From NCBI GenBank assembly GCA_001643675.2, contig LSRY02000035.1, positions 930,001-994,000 on the forward strand: a DNA stretch of 64,000 bases. Reading direction: 5' to 3'. The position numbers and the translations under genes were made by a program. Of this stretch, positions 13,801 through 21,318 are shown in pieces. The notes below the pieces were generated by a model. The model saw only the letters and a program-made list of their open reading frames with translations. It was not told where the DNA came from and searched no databases. The first letter of the stretch is position 1, and every line of letters starts with the position of its first letter. Source of the DNA: Monocercomonoides exilis. Lineage: Eukaryota > Preaxostyla > Oxymonadida > Polymastigidae.

Positions 13801-13999
13801 CACGTGCCTCAAAATAATTGTGACTATCGCTTTTGCCAATTGATTCTTTTCTGGGGAAAACTTCAATTTGTGCAGGAATCATTTTTTCGCTTTTTGAACA
13901 ACCGGTTTCAGACATATCTTCGAACATTGCGCCACTGTTCACATGTTTGCATCCAATGTTCCATTCAATCACAGCCAACAAAAATGTCGATATATGCAT
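4811..13999 (-). CDS. Giant beta-helix receptor-like pseudokinase, copy A
   Basis: One uninterrupted frame of 3062 residues with no intron, unlike its neighbours. The N-terminus (MHISTFLLAVIEW) is a short hydrophobic, possible signal peptide. Residues ~150-2600 are Gly/Ser/Cys/Asn-rich with recurring GGGI/GGGM rungs and C-x-N/C-S motifs, typical of right-handed parallel beta-helix (Pmp/pectin-lyase-like) surface proteins. Five spaced modules with a CG...PC...I core lie near residues 616, 985, 1340, 1705 and 2120. A single membrane helix sits at ~2617-2640, followed by basic WKKVKNEAEDLRE. The ~420-residue inside part holds a degenerate kinase domain (~2790-3015): an APE-like LRWKAPELL, a SVAFSIGMMLWE helix and a QRPT motif, but no glycine loop, VAIK lysine, HRD or DFG. 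Inference: a type I surface receptor-like protein with a non-catalytic kinase fold. Ligand unknown. Confidence 0.85.
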   Translation of the reverse strand: MHISTFLLAVIEWNIGCKHVNSGAMFEDMSETGCSKSEKMIPAQIEVFPRKESIGKSDSHNYFEARATFEGRILKENTDMKSKSGKNRENNEGKELWNEKRSHMKTNKEHSDEGTSGQQTNNMEIGECFLKGNFVLKNSSVGWKGLSLGCVNGKSVICGKERSCVVLRGCEVAVGCGTSPLELIESCGIVESITLIPSSLLSFDAPPLFSSNAVENEKADHCRVAVASSCFSSFCLSSAPFLGSASIGGVSLSDLVFFNISTKPTESSLLSPSFCESECTMSSCSFSSVCDAYDGGIVRSINLRSSSLTASNISFVGCLRTKNVEFIGSEENPSKPGRQNETADEANIFTWCEWNGSKTTGTSLGYTDGASNGGAIYMYNLASGILTAKYCSFNDCYARSYGGGIACCDISSIEMEYNSFNSCTADRYGGGGIYAYSISTCIRISGCEYQNCKAADYGGGIFLESFNISGTGCIITEIGEGESACVFDCLFTFCSLTDFGGGGMYCYGVPSAFKLRSLQFISCNATSTGGGLCFAPSQSTAPSNNIYCYFFFFHDCSCNASTPYGHDVYFEDRYNLFSSNNPFYESYTTNANEKRVCYLNNTFQETQKKDWLKEGMKDRYVGVSGDDANNLCGMSEAVPCKTVGHAVSSSMAQLSSAITVLGGRHESEGTTISVGEKKISIDGKGREVSVIGTSALSTSSTTLFSVTSGQLEVGHVEIDHNVARSSSPSVFLVSVGSGSLLLEGVVILGPTGGSVISASVFDVALNQLKISAVEIKNMKMSQPLFSEPSSAGLTSGESVLGNLTIRNVNRTTGDGVVIAKSVKGGETFVVWNTTIEGCECVNGNGGGIKIELASSTSKARIGTSTSHSGGSTAFKQCRSSGYGGGVMLFLADDSFDFAISSVNFVGCSATLGGKDVFVNGSWMTSGTITAVKLNVGHNASIYDELMGYDRNEEGMGIFPLNVFLDAFSGAAHVGKEVNGYGGYDSWFCGFGYFPCKTITKAAQNRFSSSKKKIVLDSGFELGEVVSMAGSYEWEVYCGINKTNVNVKVPSGMTTSYLINVESASSIKNIAFQIPFSLSSATSLIALTSSSLTLTDCSVAHMSESTSSVAFGYSIVNAQSGSLKMERFVIEEGLTFNDHSAIEFCEGMTSVIYSGCNISGVVKNEGDGGWMKGTVGTSGMLTVDGCNVNGCSCGGGKGGGMCVELKGNGKVVVNGMSVIDGNKAENNGGRGTRGGGMFVMMESEGCGSTIEHNVKFSKDHGNMASYGKDVFVDCGSGVFLESKVNTSSFTFFDTSTIPSDALKLSGSENGDESGVIPLFVYLCSMGTKVIVDGSGGNGLDHNHCGFDGFRCLTVDYCANSRLSESSKEIEVVSSSSITNEIAGPSFCVIISGRIVSSSSSEGGRMGVNVSDGGSATQDWLVGCSSSLTMRRLSFVVKGQLNSRRSAFIHSTSTLSVTNCSVSFEGGGLTNGKIGYSIIDMTGGNLIVDGFAMESGVTLTMNGKSPISITDGVQLELKNSRVNGVEMNVEGGNGGGGCLNIGMNEGGSAKVEECNFSSTCSSGNGMKGGGMMISVGKGGSLEMNNVDLSECEVPSEDAENGGRGMGGGMFVELLDVMESFVLEGIEFEGCNAWKGKNAFVSGWDLSEIVNKEHLKWKMSDEELRSLDELCGWEMKTTGEDGYVIPLVVYLWSNWSGNGYVSKDGGGDFSGCGYSEAPCSSIDHLISLRYSTLGEGEMHIAIMGSGLLSHSISFSSSSPPDSQDSELPQVVIEGTKKGTAVIISDEDENDLNDSIISSNMSLSFANVSFTKPTMNTQHEILIESSGTNACLSVVDCSYGSMNGMTEIAGYCLMRVNGGSAMIQRCILNMIGELKGFISFSPIVTQVIVEDVNITNAGVMERSMISMTVAGKTNRATEKAKLKGERNCCLINDKQELRFVNCSFTNITFGENGAGVLSVGTFSEGMECMVESCSIMNCKSENSEEGGGMKVVLKSGESFLRINDSSFSMCKCSKVNGYGGGVMVDGVDLNEPAGNAFGSLGLMMENIWFGMNEAFVGKDVFIRCHSIEKQINETLFVLDFNQEALKSNNSIYGRDEINRVDVDLIPLIKFYYGVQVFVNVNGADGRECGSLDDPCQSINNAAKHIQRGIMNAIVIEEEGMIGGECEIGDARITSMKRSEATIHLNGMVDEIWSEKSIVVFVDECVVEKCLFVFGGGFEAKHRSMMKAKNGRLEICECAFGSSEREQRLECSIVRVESGELKMEETMFRDLHSSAPLLIFCEESRVALDETSLSNIVCEGDVVVVGGKAAVEVKEMTVKNISVEDEGGVMKMDGAKELVRVLNSSFEGCSNSKEKGMMVEIIESASVEIEMCAFDGEGNEEVRKKRNETMKGEEICQWNGSMIDMEKSHVEMKETTIRNCKRGGLSMRGGSLKIEKGEFENNNPSIEGYPSVRRNVKCSDSAQLNVVSVKGGDGIKDNTSLWILNEGCELEGIAKERASPFFIPTLRNVEVEKAGNNLRLIFKGSLLLPCNLSFRMISLTNDVEVIDHYVFEDSGFVDESEVDGKVPLSVVADAPPETEVSVSILFGNKEASSSAAGFVVKNGSKSDSKGNERIVEGGNEGKSYWLLIVCIAIVVILLVVIIVLAVQWKKVKNEAEDLREIVNDNIRKDPKAFEMVTMEMSPEEQWRRAEREAEKKNDERIKKRVYDTNMQHSESSEHLLSESGSTECILGKDSDKIPQWALEKVEEEKIRNRTPSPSISSTCSTDSDSTFVRGEDLCPTTSSMSNLVDAMACSSPHEKLIVDLRDSLFMLLHGLNKTKEIAIGSLKEREQTAAQVLFWVANGALHSFEDEEDELPSLSNLSPHIVLFSEHMVICIALHSDCSSDSDSSSISSSTIVTSASDDDESDSLPSSAFEDEDNYKKECLRWKAPELLMNRNMGATEKSVAFSIGMMLWECLTLEIPFGEYEAETTGQKIVNGERPDINLTEECGMWNVMRKCYSPDPLQRPTLYNLKREFIQRFHAGTVMLTVSDAIDLEQSSKEDEESKIEQIKEKTVTAETSQTDAIFI

Positions 14000-14079
14000 T
14001 TTTGGTGAGATATGTTGATTTTTATTTTTCTTGATCTAATAATTTTATTATAGGTCATATTTTGATCTTTCAAACTAAT
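5120..14079 (-). repeat. ~9-kb direct duplication, copy A
   Basis: This segment matches 51450-60407 almost base for base, in the same orientation. It covers nearly all of giant gene A plus about 75 bp upstream of its start (the two 5' flanks share the stretch ending in TTATTATAGGTCATATTTTG on the plus strand). Similarity stops abruptly near 14080 upstream, and near 5100-5120 within the 3' end of the coding region. Indels keep the frame in both copies. Confidence 0.9.
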
Positions 14080-14252
14080 GAATGGAAAATTTTTCTGTTA
14101 TCGAATTTTATTTGTGGAAATTTATTGATAAATTCAATATGAAATAGTTGGCTGGATCAACAACTCATTAATTAATCAGCCTTGAAATTTTTATTTTAAA
14201 AAAATATTTATTTAACTGGTGAATGATGTCATATTATTTGCATTGGCATAAA

Positions 14253-14510
14253 TAGGTTATTATTTTCGAAACCCTGTTTTTTCTTTAATAAATTTATGTT
14301 CGAATATTTCACTGGAACGTCAAAAAAAAAACATCGTTAAATGAAAAGACTCACAAAAGACATCATCATCTTTATTTGTGTTAAAAACACTTGTCTATTA
14401 CACGGTTGTGATGAATTCAGCATTCGAACATAAAATCTCTTTGCAAAAATAAACAATATATCCAAAATAAAATTTTCGAAAAAAGTTATGATTTCAAAAA
14501 TAATAACCCA
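14253..14510 (+). mobile_element. MITE copy 1 (~256 bp)
   Basis: The right end reads inward as TGGGTTATTATTTTTGAAAT, and the left end starts (TA)GGTTATTATTTTCGAAA, giving imperfect terminal inverted repeats. Internal motifs (TTCGAATATTTC near the left end; GTTGTGATGAATTCAGCA) match copies 2 and 3. It has no coding capacity. It is in the same orientation as the copy at 15824. The left boundary is slightly eroded. Confidence 0.65.
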
Positions 14511-14633
14511 AATTAATTTATAAATTTTGACATTTCAAGAAAAATGTGGGAAATTTATTATTGAAAGGATTTCATTGTCTAATAAGTGTGAAAATCGCTT
14601 GTTGACTGATCAAAGAAAAGAATTTTCAGCATA

Positions 14634-14886
14634 TGGGTGATTATTTTTGAAATTATAACTTTTTTCTGGGAGTCAATTTTTCAAAAATTGTCATTGGGAA
14701 AAGATTTTGTGATAGAATTGTTGAATTAACACAACTTTTATCAAAACAAATGTTAAAGCAGAAATAAATATGATGTGGTCTTTTTAAAGCCTTTTCACTT
14801 TTCAATGTTATTTTGTTTATATAAAGGAGAAATATTCGAACCGAAATTTTTATTAGAAATAATACGACATCAAAAATATTGACCCA
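14634..14886 (-). mobile_element. MITE copy 2 (~253 bp, inverted)
   Basis: Left terminus TGGGTGATTATTTTTGAAAT and right terminus (read inward) TGGGTCAATATTTTTGATG. The right-hand ~50 bp, read on the minus strand, matches the left end of the copy at 15824 (GATGTCGTAT, then TTTCGGTTCGAA), so this copy lies in the opposite orientation. TA precedes the left end; the right flank is AA, so any TA duplication is degraded on one side. Confidence 0.7.
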
Positions 14887-15208
14887 AATATTTTAAATTA
14901 AGATAACAAGATCGAATTTTTTTATTCTGGATTACGTAACTTCATTTCAAATTTAATCATATCATTATCAAAAACACCTTCTATTTTGGTGATGATTTGT
15001 GAGTAATAACAGAAATTTAATCAAAATACCAAATTTCATTTGATTTGAAAAATTTTCACATATACGGCTTTTCAAAAAGAATAACAAATTTGCATAATTA
15101 TATTTGAAATGATTTTGATGCTTAAATTTCAAGTGCATATGTAAATTGTTTATTTTTTTGTGATTTTAATTTTGATCTAAATATTAAGCTTTTAAAAAAA
15201 GTTTGATT

Positions 15209-16299
15209 GGGTCATCTTTTTAATGTGACTTTTTCCTTAACTGGCACTTTTTTTGTTTTTGCTCGCCAACAATTGAAAAACGCTGGATGACTTTCAGCAC
15301 TTTATAAATCCTTTTTAACCAGTTTTATTCTATTTATTTACTGTCTTATTATTTATTTTTGTTTTTTATACATTTAGAAATTTCGTTTTTTTTTTTTTTT
15401 CGCGTTAAATTTAATAGGACTTTTACCAGCCCACCAGGCAACTCAAAAGAAATTGATGAGTTATTTTGAATTGCATAAACTATTATTTAACTGTTTTTAA
15501 ATTCTTTTTTTCACAAACACTTTTTTCTTGTTTTTTTTCACATTTCATTTTTTTAATAACACACAAACATAATACTGATTATTTCTTTATAAATATAATG
15601 AAATGATTAAAATAAAAAATTTATATGAAAATAAAACATTCTTATAATGAAGTGCTGTCAAAATCGAACATTGTTTTTTTCTTTCTGTAAAGAATTCATC
15701 AAAATATCAAAAATGTGATCTCAGATCATCATAGGTTGGTACCATTTGCATATTCCAGACAAGTACATTTCAACAATGTTCAACTTTTTAAACATTTCAT
15801 TAAAAGAATGTTTTATTTTCATATGGGTGATTATTTTTGATGTCGTATCGTTCCATTCAAATTTTTCGGTTCGAAAAAACTCCCTTGAATTTTAACAAAT
15901 GAACGTAGAAAAGAGAATATGCATTTTCATAAGTCCATCGTTTTCAATTCAGCTTAAACATTTGTTTTTGAAACAGTTCTGATGAATTAAGCACTTGTAT
16001 GAATAATCTTTACCCAATGGCAAACAATCTTTAAAAAAACAGCACACCGAAAAATGTTATTATTTCAAAAAGAATCACCCATATAAATTTTTATTTAAAT
16101 CATTTCATTATATTTATAAAGAAATAATCAGTATTATGTTTGTGTGTTATTAAAAAAATGAAATGTGAAAAAAAACAAGAAAAAAGTGTTTGTGAAAAAA
16201 AGAATTTAAAAACAGTTAAATAATAGTTTATGCAATTCAAAATAACTCATCAATTTCTTTTGAGTTGCCTGGTGGGCTGGTAAAAGTCCTATTAAATTT

Positions 16300-16345
<46 letters not shown>

Positions 16346-16521
16346 GAAATTTCTAAATGTATAAAAAACAAAAATAAATAATAAGACAGTAAATAAATAG
16401 AATAAAACTGGTTAAAAAGGATTTATAAAGTGCTGAAAGTCATCCAGCGTTTTTCAATTGTTGGCGAGCAAAAACAAAAAAAGTGCCAGTTAAGGAAAAA
16501 GTCACATTAAAAAGATGACCC
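15209..16521. repeat. Foldback palindrome with ~460-bp arms
   Basis: The left arm (15209-15672) and right arm (15772-16521, interrupted by a MITE at 15824-16081) are near-perfect reverse complements around a ~100-bp centre. The outer termini read GGGTCATCTTTTTAATGTGA inward on both sides and resemble the MITE terminus. Inside the arms are the matched landmarks CAGCCCACCAGGCAAC and CTGGATGACTTTCAGCA. The main difference is a homopolymer: 15 T in the left arm (15386-15400) against 43 A in the right (16302-16344). It has no coding capacity. It is probably a non-autonomous foldback or long-TIR transposon; no clean target duplication is visible at its outer ends. Confidence 0.85.
15824..16081 (+). 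mobile_element. MITE copy 3 (258 bp) inserted in palindrome arm
   Basis: The termini are TGGGTGATTATTTTTGAT (left) and, read inward, TGGGTGATTCTTTTTGAA (right). It is flanked by TA on both sides (15822-15823 and 16082-16083). The undamaged left palindrome arm (around 15615-15635) preserves the uninterrupted sequence, with a single TA at this point. The insertion and its TA target duplication are therefore directly visible, which assigns the family to TA-inserting (Tc1/mariner/pogo type) elements. Confidence 0.85.
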
Positions 16522-17097
16522 TATTAAATGTGATAAAAAACAAAAATAATCAGTTTCCAATGGTATCTTTAATTTTGTTCAAGGATATTTGTTTCATGAG
16601 ATATAATACACCTTTTGAAATATTCTTTATAAGAAAATCTAAAAAAAGATCCAGGAAAAAAAATTCACAATTTCAAAAATTTGATATTTTTCTGCTTTTT
16701 TAAAAAAGCCTAGGTATTTTTTTCAACATCGAAGTAATTGTTTCTTCCCTTTTCAACAAAGCAATAAATATTTATAGAATAGTATTACAAAGAAAAATAT
16801 TCGAAATAATAAATTGTCATCATCTTTATTAATCAAAAAACATTAATATTTAATTTTAATTATTTCGTTATTTATTCAGCATTTTTGATGGTAATTATCA
16901 ATTTAAAAAGAAGAAAAAGACAAAAGTTCATTTTTGAAAGAACATTGATCTTACCATCATTTATCCTTTTAATTTATTAGATTTTTTATTTTGAGGATTA
17001 ATGATACAACCACAAGGTTTGATAAGAAATTTGAATATTTGCTAACATTTATTTGATAATTCATGTGAATTTCTTATTTGTTGTTTTGACTTGAAAA

Positions 17098-17974
17098 ATG
17101 TTAACATTCAAAAATTATCCCTCACAACATTTAGCAAGTGTCGCAACTGGCATCGCAACACTATATGTCAATAACCTGAACGACAAACTTAAAAAACAAG
17201 GTTTTCTTTTTTATTTTATGAAACTATTCATTCATTCTGATACTTTATTAAAATAGAACTGAAAAGGAATTTATATCTTCTTTTTTCGCAATATGGAATT
17301 GTTATTGATATAGTTTGCTTAAAAACACAAAAAATGCGCGGGCAAGCTTTTATTGTATTCCGTGAACGGGGAATGGCCGCAATTGCAATGAAAAATCTTC
17401 AAGGAAAAAACTTTTTCGGAAAGCCTATGGTATGCAAAAATTTTAATAATAATTTTGAATTTTAAAGTTCATCTCATCATTTTATATAAATTTCTATCAA
17501 ATGCAAGAACATTGCATATTCTAAAAGCCAGTCTTATGCAACAATGAGAGAAGAAGGATTAGACCCTCTATGGATGGAAAGAATGGTTCAATCTGAGCAA
17601 AGAATATTATCACTATTAGAGTCTGTTAAGCCACAAAATTCTTCTGAGGCTTCTTCTTCCACTTCATCTTCATCTGTCCCAACCATACCTCCCAATAAGG
17701 TAATTTTTGTTCAAGGACTCTCACCTTTACGAACTGAAAGCAATCTTGTGGCCTTGTTCTCCAAGTTTGGTAATTTTTAATTGAATGTTTTAATTAAAGA
17801 ATGCTTTGTTTCGACAGATATCCAGGATTTGTTGAAGTTAGACTTGCTCCAACACAAAAGGAAGTTGCCTTTGTTGAATATCAGACAATTGAACAATCTA
17901 CTCGAGCTATCGGAGGACTAGACGGTTATGTGATGGAAGATGGATCAACACTTCGCCTAAGTTATCAAAAATGA
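17098..17974 (+). CDS. SNRPA/SNRPB2-like: U1A/U2B''-family spliceosomal protein, two RRMs
   Basis: Exons 17098-17200, 17257-17429, 17508-17769 and 17826-17974 give 228 residues. RRM1 (~20-100) has RNP2 ATLYVNNLND and RNP1 MRGQAFIVF, then the family-specific linker KNIAYSKSQS after GKPM. RRM2 (~150-228) has NKVIFVQGLSP and VAFVEYQT and ends LRLSYQK. The two-RRM layout and the KMRGQAF signature are those of U1A/U2B''/SNF, which binds a stem-loop of U1 and/or U2 snRNA. The central linker carries a short Ser run. The last intron uses the acceptor ATCCAG at 17825; an AG a few bases upstream gives the wrong frame. Whether it serves U1, U2 or both cannot be told here. The next gene starts only 78 bp downstream. 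Confidence 0.9.
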
Positions 17975-18052
17975 TTTTATAAAATTAAAAAATTCACACT
18001 TCAGTTATTTTTATGTTTAAATTAGAAAATGTGATATGGCTTCAGATCAAAA

Positions 18053-19611
18053 ATGGACAAGCCTCAAACTCTTGTATATCAAGAAAAGTCATTAAATTAC
18101 ACTTGCTATGATGCAAAGTGGATACCAAAAAGTGCTAGATTTGTTGTCTTAGGATGTATGCCAAGAGGAACAGGTGTAATTGAAGTATTTTCTCTTTATG
18201 GAGGAAAGCTTGAATCACAAAAACAGGTTAATTTTTTAAATCATAATTCTTCACAAAGAGTTATAACATTTTTCATATAATCACCCAAACATTTTTCATT
18301 TCATTGTAGATTGAAAAAAAGGCATCATTTAAATGTGGAACTTTTGGAGCTGCTCTTGAAGATCGTCTTCTTGCCACAGGAGACTTTGACGGAAGACTTT
18401 CACTTTGGTTTGCAACGATTGCTGAAATGTTTAATTTTTTAAACAATATTTCTTTAATTTTTGCAAATATTGTTATTTTTTTCAAAAAGGGATTTAGAAC
18501 ATCTTTCATCGCCATTATACACAGTTGGAGCACATAAACAGATTATCAACACAATAGATGGCTGCGGCGGTCGATGGGGACATGGAGCACCTGAAATTGT
18601 AACTGGAAGCCGAGATGGCTGCGTTCATGTGTGGGATCCTCGTCAAGACTCCGGACCTGTTATGAGCCTTATTGCACCAGAAAATCTTGAAAAAAAACCA
18701 GATTGTTGGGCAGTTGCTTTTGGTATCATATTTCTATTCAAAAAAACTTTTATGTTAAAAATATAATACCAATATTTATGAATAACTTTTTTAAAAGGAA
18801 ATTCTTTTGATGACAGCGAACGTTGTGTTGCATGCGGCTATGACAACGGAGATTTGAAGTTATTAGACATGAGAACACGTTCACTACGTTGGGAGGCTAA
18901 TCTTAGAAATGGAATCTGCTCTTTAGAGTTTGACAGAAGAGATATCGAGATGAATAAATTGATTGCAACAACTTTGGAAAGCAAGTTCTATTTATTTGAT
19001 ATGAGAACTCAACATCCACAAAAGGGTTATGCTAATTTGGCACAAAAGTTTGTTGATTATTTGAAAACAAAGAATTATGACATTATATGGATTGATTGAG
19101 AAAAACTATTCAACTTTTTTCATTCTTTTACAATTTGTATAATAATCTTCCACATTTTCTGTTTCGTTGATTATTTGTGTTTCCAGGGCATCAGAAGGAA
19201 CATTATGGGACGTTTCTCATCTTCCACAAAATAGAGAATTATTTGCAACAGCCGGAGGAAAAGGAAGCATCGACATATGGAGGTTTAGTGGCAGTTAAAT
19301 ATCTTTTTTAGGCATTTATAATATTGTTGTACGTTATAAATAAACAACCATTTTCAATGCAATTGGATGATCGCAATTTAATCATATGATGCAGATATCG
19401 ATATCCATCACAGCGATGGCGTGTTGATCCCGAGGACGGAAAGACTGAAGGTGTAATGGGAGAGGTGGAGCATGTGTGTGAACAGATGCTGTCTTCACAG
19501 CCAATTCACTCGATCGATTGGAATGCAGACAAACTGGGGCTGGGTGTTGTGACTTCGTTTGATCAGACAGTCAGGGTGATTATTGTGACAAGGCTGAACA
19601 AATATGAGTGA
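18053..19611 (+). CDS. WDR92: WD40 protein WDR92 / DNAAF10 (dynein assembly)
   Basis: Exons 18053-18226, 18310-18407, 18490-18722, 18798-19047, 19187-19282 and 19395-19611 give 355 residues, matching the usual ~357. Conserved family segments follow in order: [19 protein letters not shown]-like [110 protein letters not shown]. This is a seven-bladed WD40 propeller. WDR92/monad is a cytoplasmic co-chaperone partner needed to pre-assemble axonemal dynein arms, so its presence implies a motile flagellum. The acceptor of exon 5 lies at TTTCCAG, restoring K-A-S-E-G-T-L-W. Confidence 0.93.
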
Positions 19612-20144
19612 AACGAAAAGAACTGTTGAATGATACACGACTGTTTATATGAGACAAAAGTTCATTCAGTGCAGACTCTGCAAAACATGTATCGTAATTC
19701 CGTTTATGATAACTTCACTTCCAAATTCATTTCTCACTACAAACTGGTTTATTGATATTTTTTTATGACCTTTTTATTTCAATTTTTTTTTATCGCAAAC
19801 ATTCGAAAAGACACTTCATGGTTCAATTTGAAAATTATAATAAAAAAATTGACCATTTAAAATATTCCGAAGAAAGAAATCTTTATTTATGCAAAGCAGC
19901 GAGAAAACATTAAGTGAAGATTAAATAGATGCAAATTGAGGTGTACTGAAGTTGAGATGAAAAATGAAAAAACAAAAAGGAGCATAAAAAATAGATTCAT
20001 TCTTCTCCATTACTAAAATATTCAATTCAGTCCTATCAGCTTCTCAGGCATGATTCCATTTCATTTGCAAGACTGTTGAAAAATTCTTCTTTTGCAATAA
20101 TTCCTTTCTCATTTCTTTTTGTGTACTTCTTTTCTTACTCCCAT
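19612..20144. other. Convergent intergenic spacer
   Basis: 533 bp between the WDR92 stop and the proteasome stop, which face each other. It is AT-rich and non-coding; I see no repeat or RNA gene. It should contain both 3' ends. Confidence 0.6.
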
Positions 20145-21148
20145 TTATGCTCCAATTGGGAGAGGAGATGGGTCATCAATGTACTTGCCGAATAATTCGA
20201 AGTTGTCCTGCTTCACAACCCATCTTACCCCATTTTTGTCAGCAATTACCACATTCGTTAACCCTCCTGACGCAGAATCTCGATGCTGTGCGTGATAGAT
20301 TGAACGCCGCGCTATATCAACAGCTTCTTCTTCTGTCAGATCTTCGCGATAATATTGGTCAAGAACACCGATAGCAAATGGCGAACCAGAACCACATGCA
20401 AAAATCTTTCCTTGAATTCTTTGGCCTTCAGAATCTATATAATACATATCAGGCCCCTGCAAAATCCACATAAAATTACATATATATTCATTTTAATAAT
20501 TGTATAAAATTTATCAAATTTCATACAAATTGATCATATCCGACAATCATTGATCCAACAGAAAGGTCCCTTCCCTTATATTGATTCAAAATATTGGAAT
20601 AATATTTGCTTGCTCCTGCAACAGTCATAGGACGCTTGTTTTTAAGTTCGTATAACCTGTATTAATTAGAAAAAAAGTGTTTATTTGTGAGAAAAACTAT
20701 TTCAAATTAAAAAAAAGCTCCGTACTGTGCTTCCGCTCCTACAACACGGCTCCAATATTGGCAATCCGCAGCAGAACCTGCCATAGTAGAAACCATGATG
20801 TCATTGATTTGGATAATTTTTTTAACAGTTTGGCATGCTGGACAAAAGGAAAAATTTCTCAAAATTATTTTTGTCAAAACAAAAATCAAACAAATAACTG
20901 TCCCCATTGTACTTCTGGAATCAGATGCAATACATGCAAAATCTTTGCACAAGAAAGCTAAGCAAGTTGTACCATGCGCATAGTCAATAGAAGTGCCTTT
21001 AATCTATCAAAATTTCGGAGGATTGTACAAAAATAAATAAAAGTGAAAAAATGAATTCAATGGCAAAATCCCGATAAACATAAGTTATTTTAAATGTATC
21101 TCAAACTTTGTGGTCAGATTTAGGAGTATCCTTGAAAACAATCGACAT
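20145..21148 (-). CDS. PSMB5: 20S proteasome beta5 (chymotrypsin-like) subunit
   Basis: Five exons (minus): 21107-21148, 20892-21003, 20726-20837, 20527-20656, 20145-20456, giving 235 residues. A 25-residue propeptide ends at Gly25; Thr26 is the catalytic N-terminal Thr1 (HG/TTCLAFLCKD). In mature numbering Asp17 (ASDSR), Lys33 (QTVKKI) and Met45 (STMAGSAADC) all fall in place; Met45 shapes the beta5 S1 pocket, and this confirms the exon 2/3 junction. Later hallmarks are YYIDSEG, GSGSPFAIGVLD, EEAVDIARRSIYHA and RDSASGG. It is expected to be the active chymotrypsin-like subunit of the core particle. Its start lies 170 bp from the proposed start of the divergent kinesin gene. Confidence 0.95.
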
Positions 21149-21318
21149 TGATCTCAGAGAAAATTAATTAAAAATGGGAACAAATAATTATTCTGGAAAT
21201 AACAAATACTCAATTTATTTTCAATCAACTGATACGTTCAAATACGTGTGAAATTATCTCTCGAATGAATTTTATCAACATGGGTCGGATCACATTTGAA
21301 TATTATTAAAAACATTTT
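21149..21318. promoter_or_regulatory. Short divergent (bidirectional) promoter interval
   Basis: Only 170 bp separate the beta5 start codon (minus) from the proposed kinesin first exon (plus). It is AT-rich, and both promoters must lie here if the kinesin start at 21319 is right. No specific motif is identified. Confidence 0.35.

Larger units (their letters stand above)
14080..17097. other. 3-kb gene-free, repeat-packed region
   Basis: No credible coding sequence is present; the longest frame (16515-16703, 62 residues, A-rich) has no recognisable content. The region is very AT-rich and holds three MITE copies (14253-14510, 14634-14886, 15824-16081) and a foldback palindrome (15209-16521). 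The remaining sequence (14080-14250, 14887-15208, 16522-17097) is AT-rich with nothing I recognise; the promoter of the downstream RRM gene must lie near its right end. Confidence 0.75.

Noticed and set aside
16515-16703. 62-residue frame just outside the palindrome
   Set aside because: Lys/Asn/Phe-rich AT sequence with no recognisable content; it overlaps the palindrome end.
14080-17097. CRISPR array, tRNA or rRNA in the repeat-rich gap
   Set aside because: Repeats are dispersed inverted elements, not regularly spaced; no cloverleaf or rRNA core was recognised. The GGTTCGAA motif there belongs to the MITE interior.
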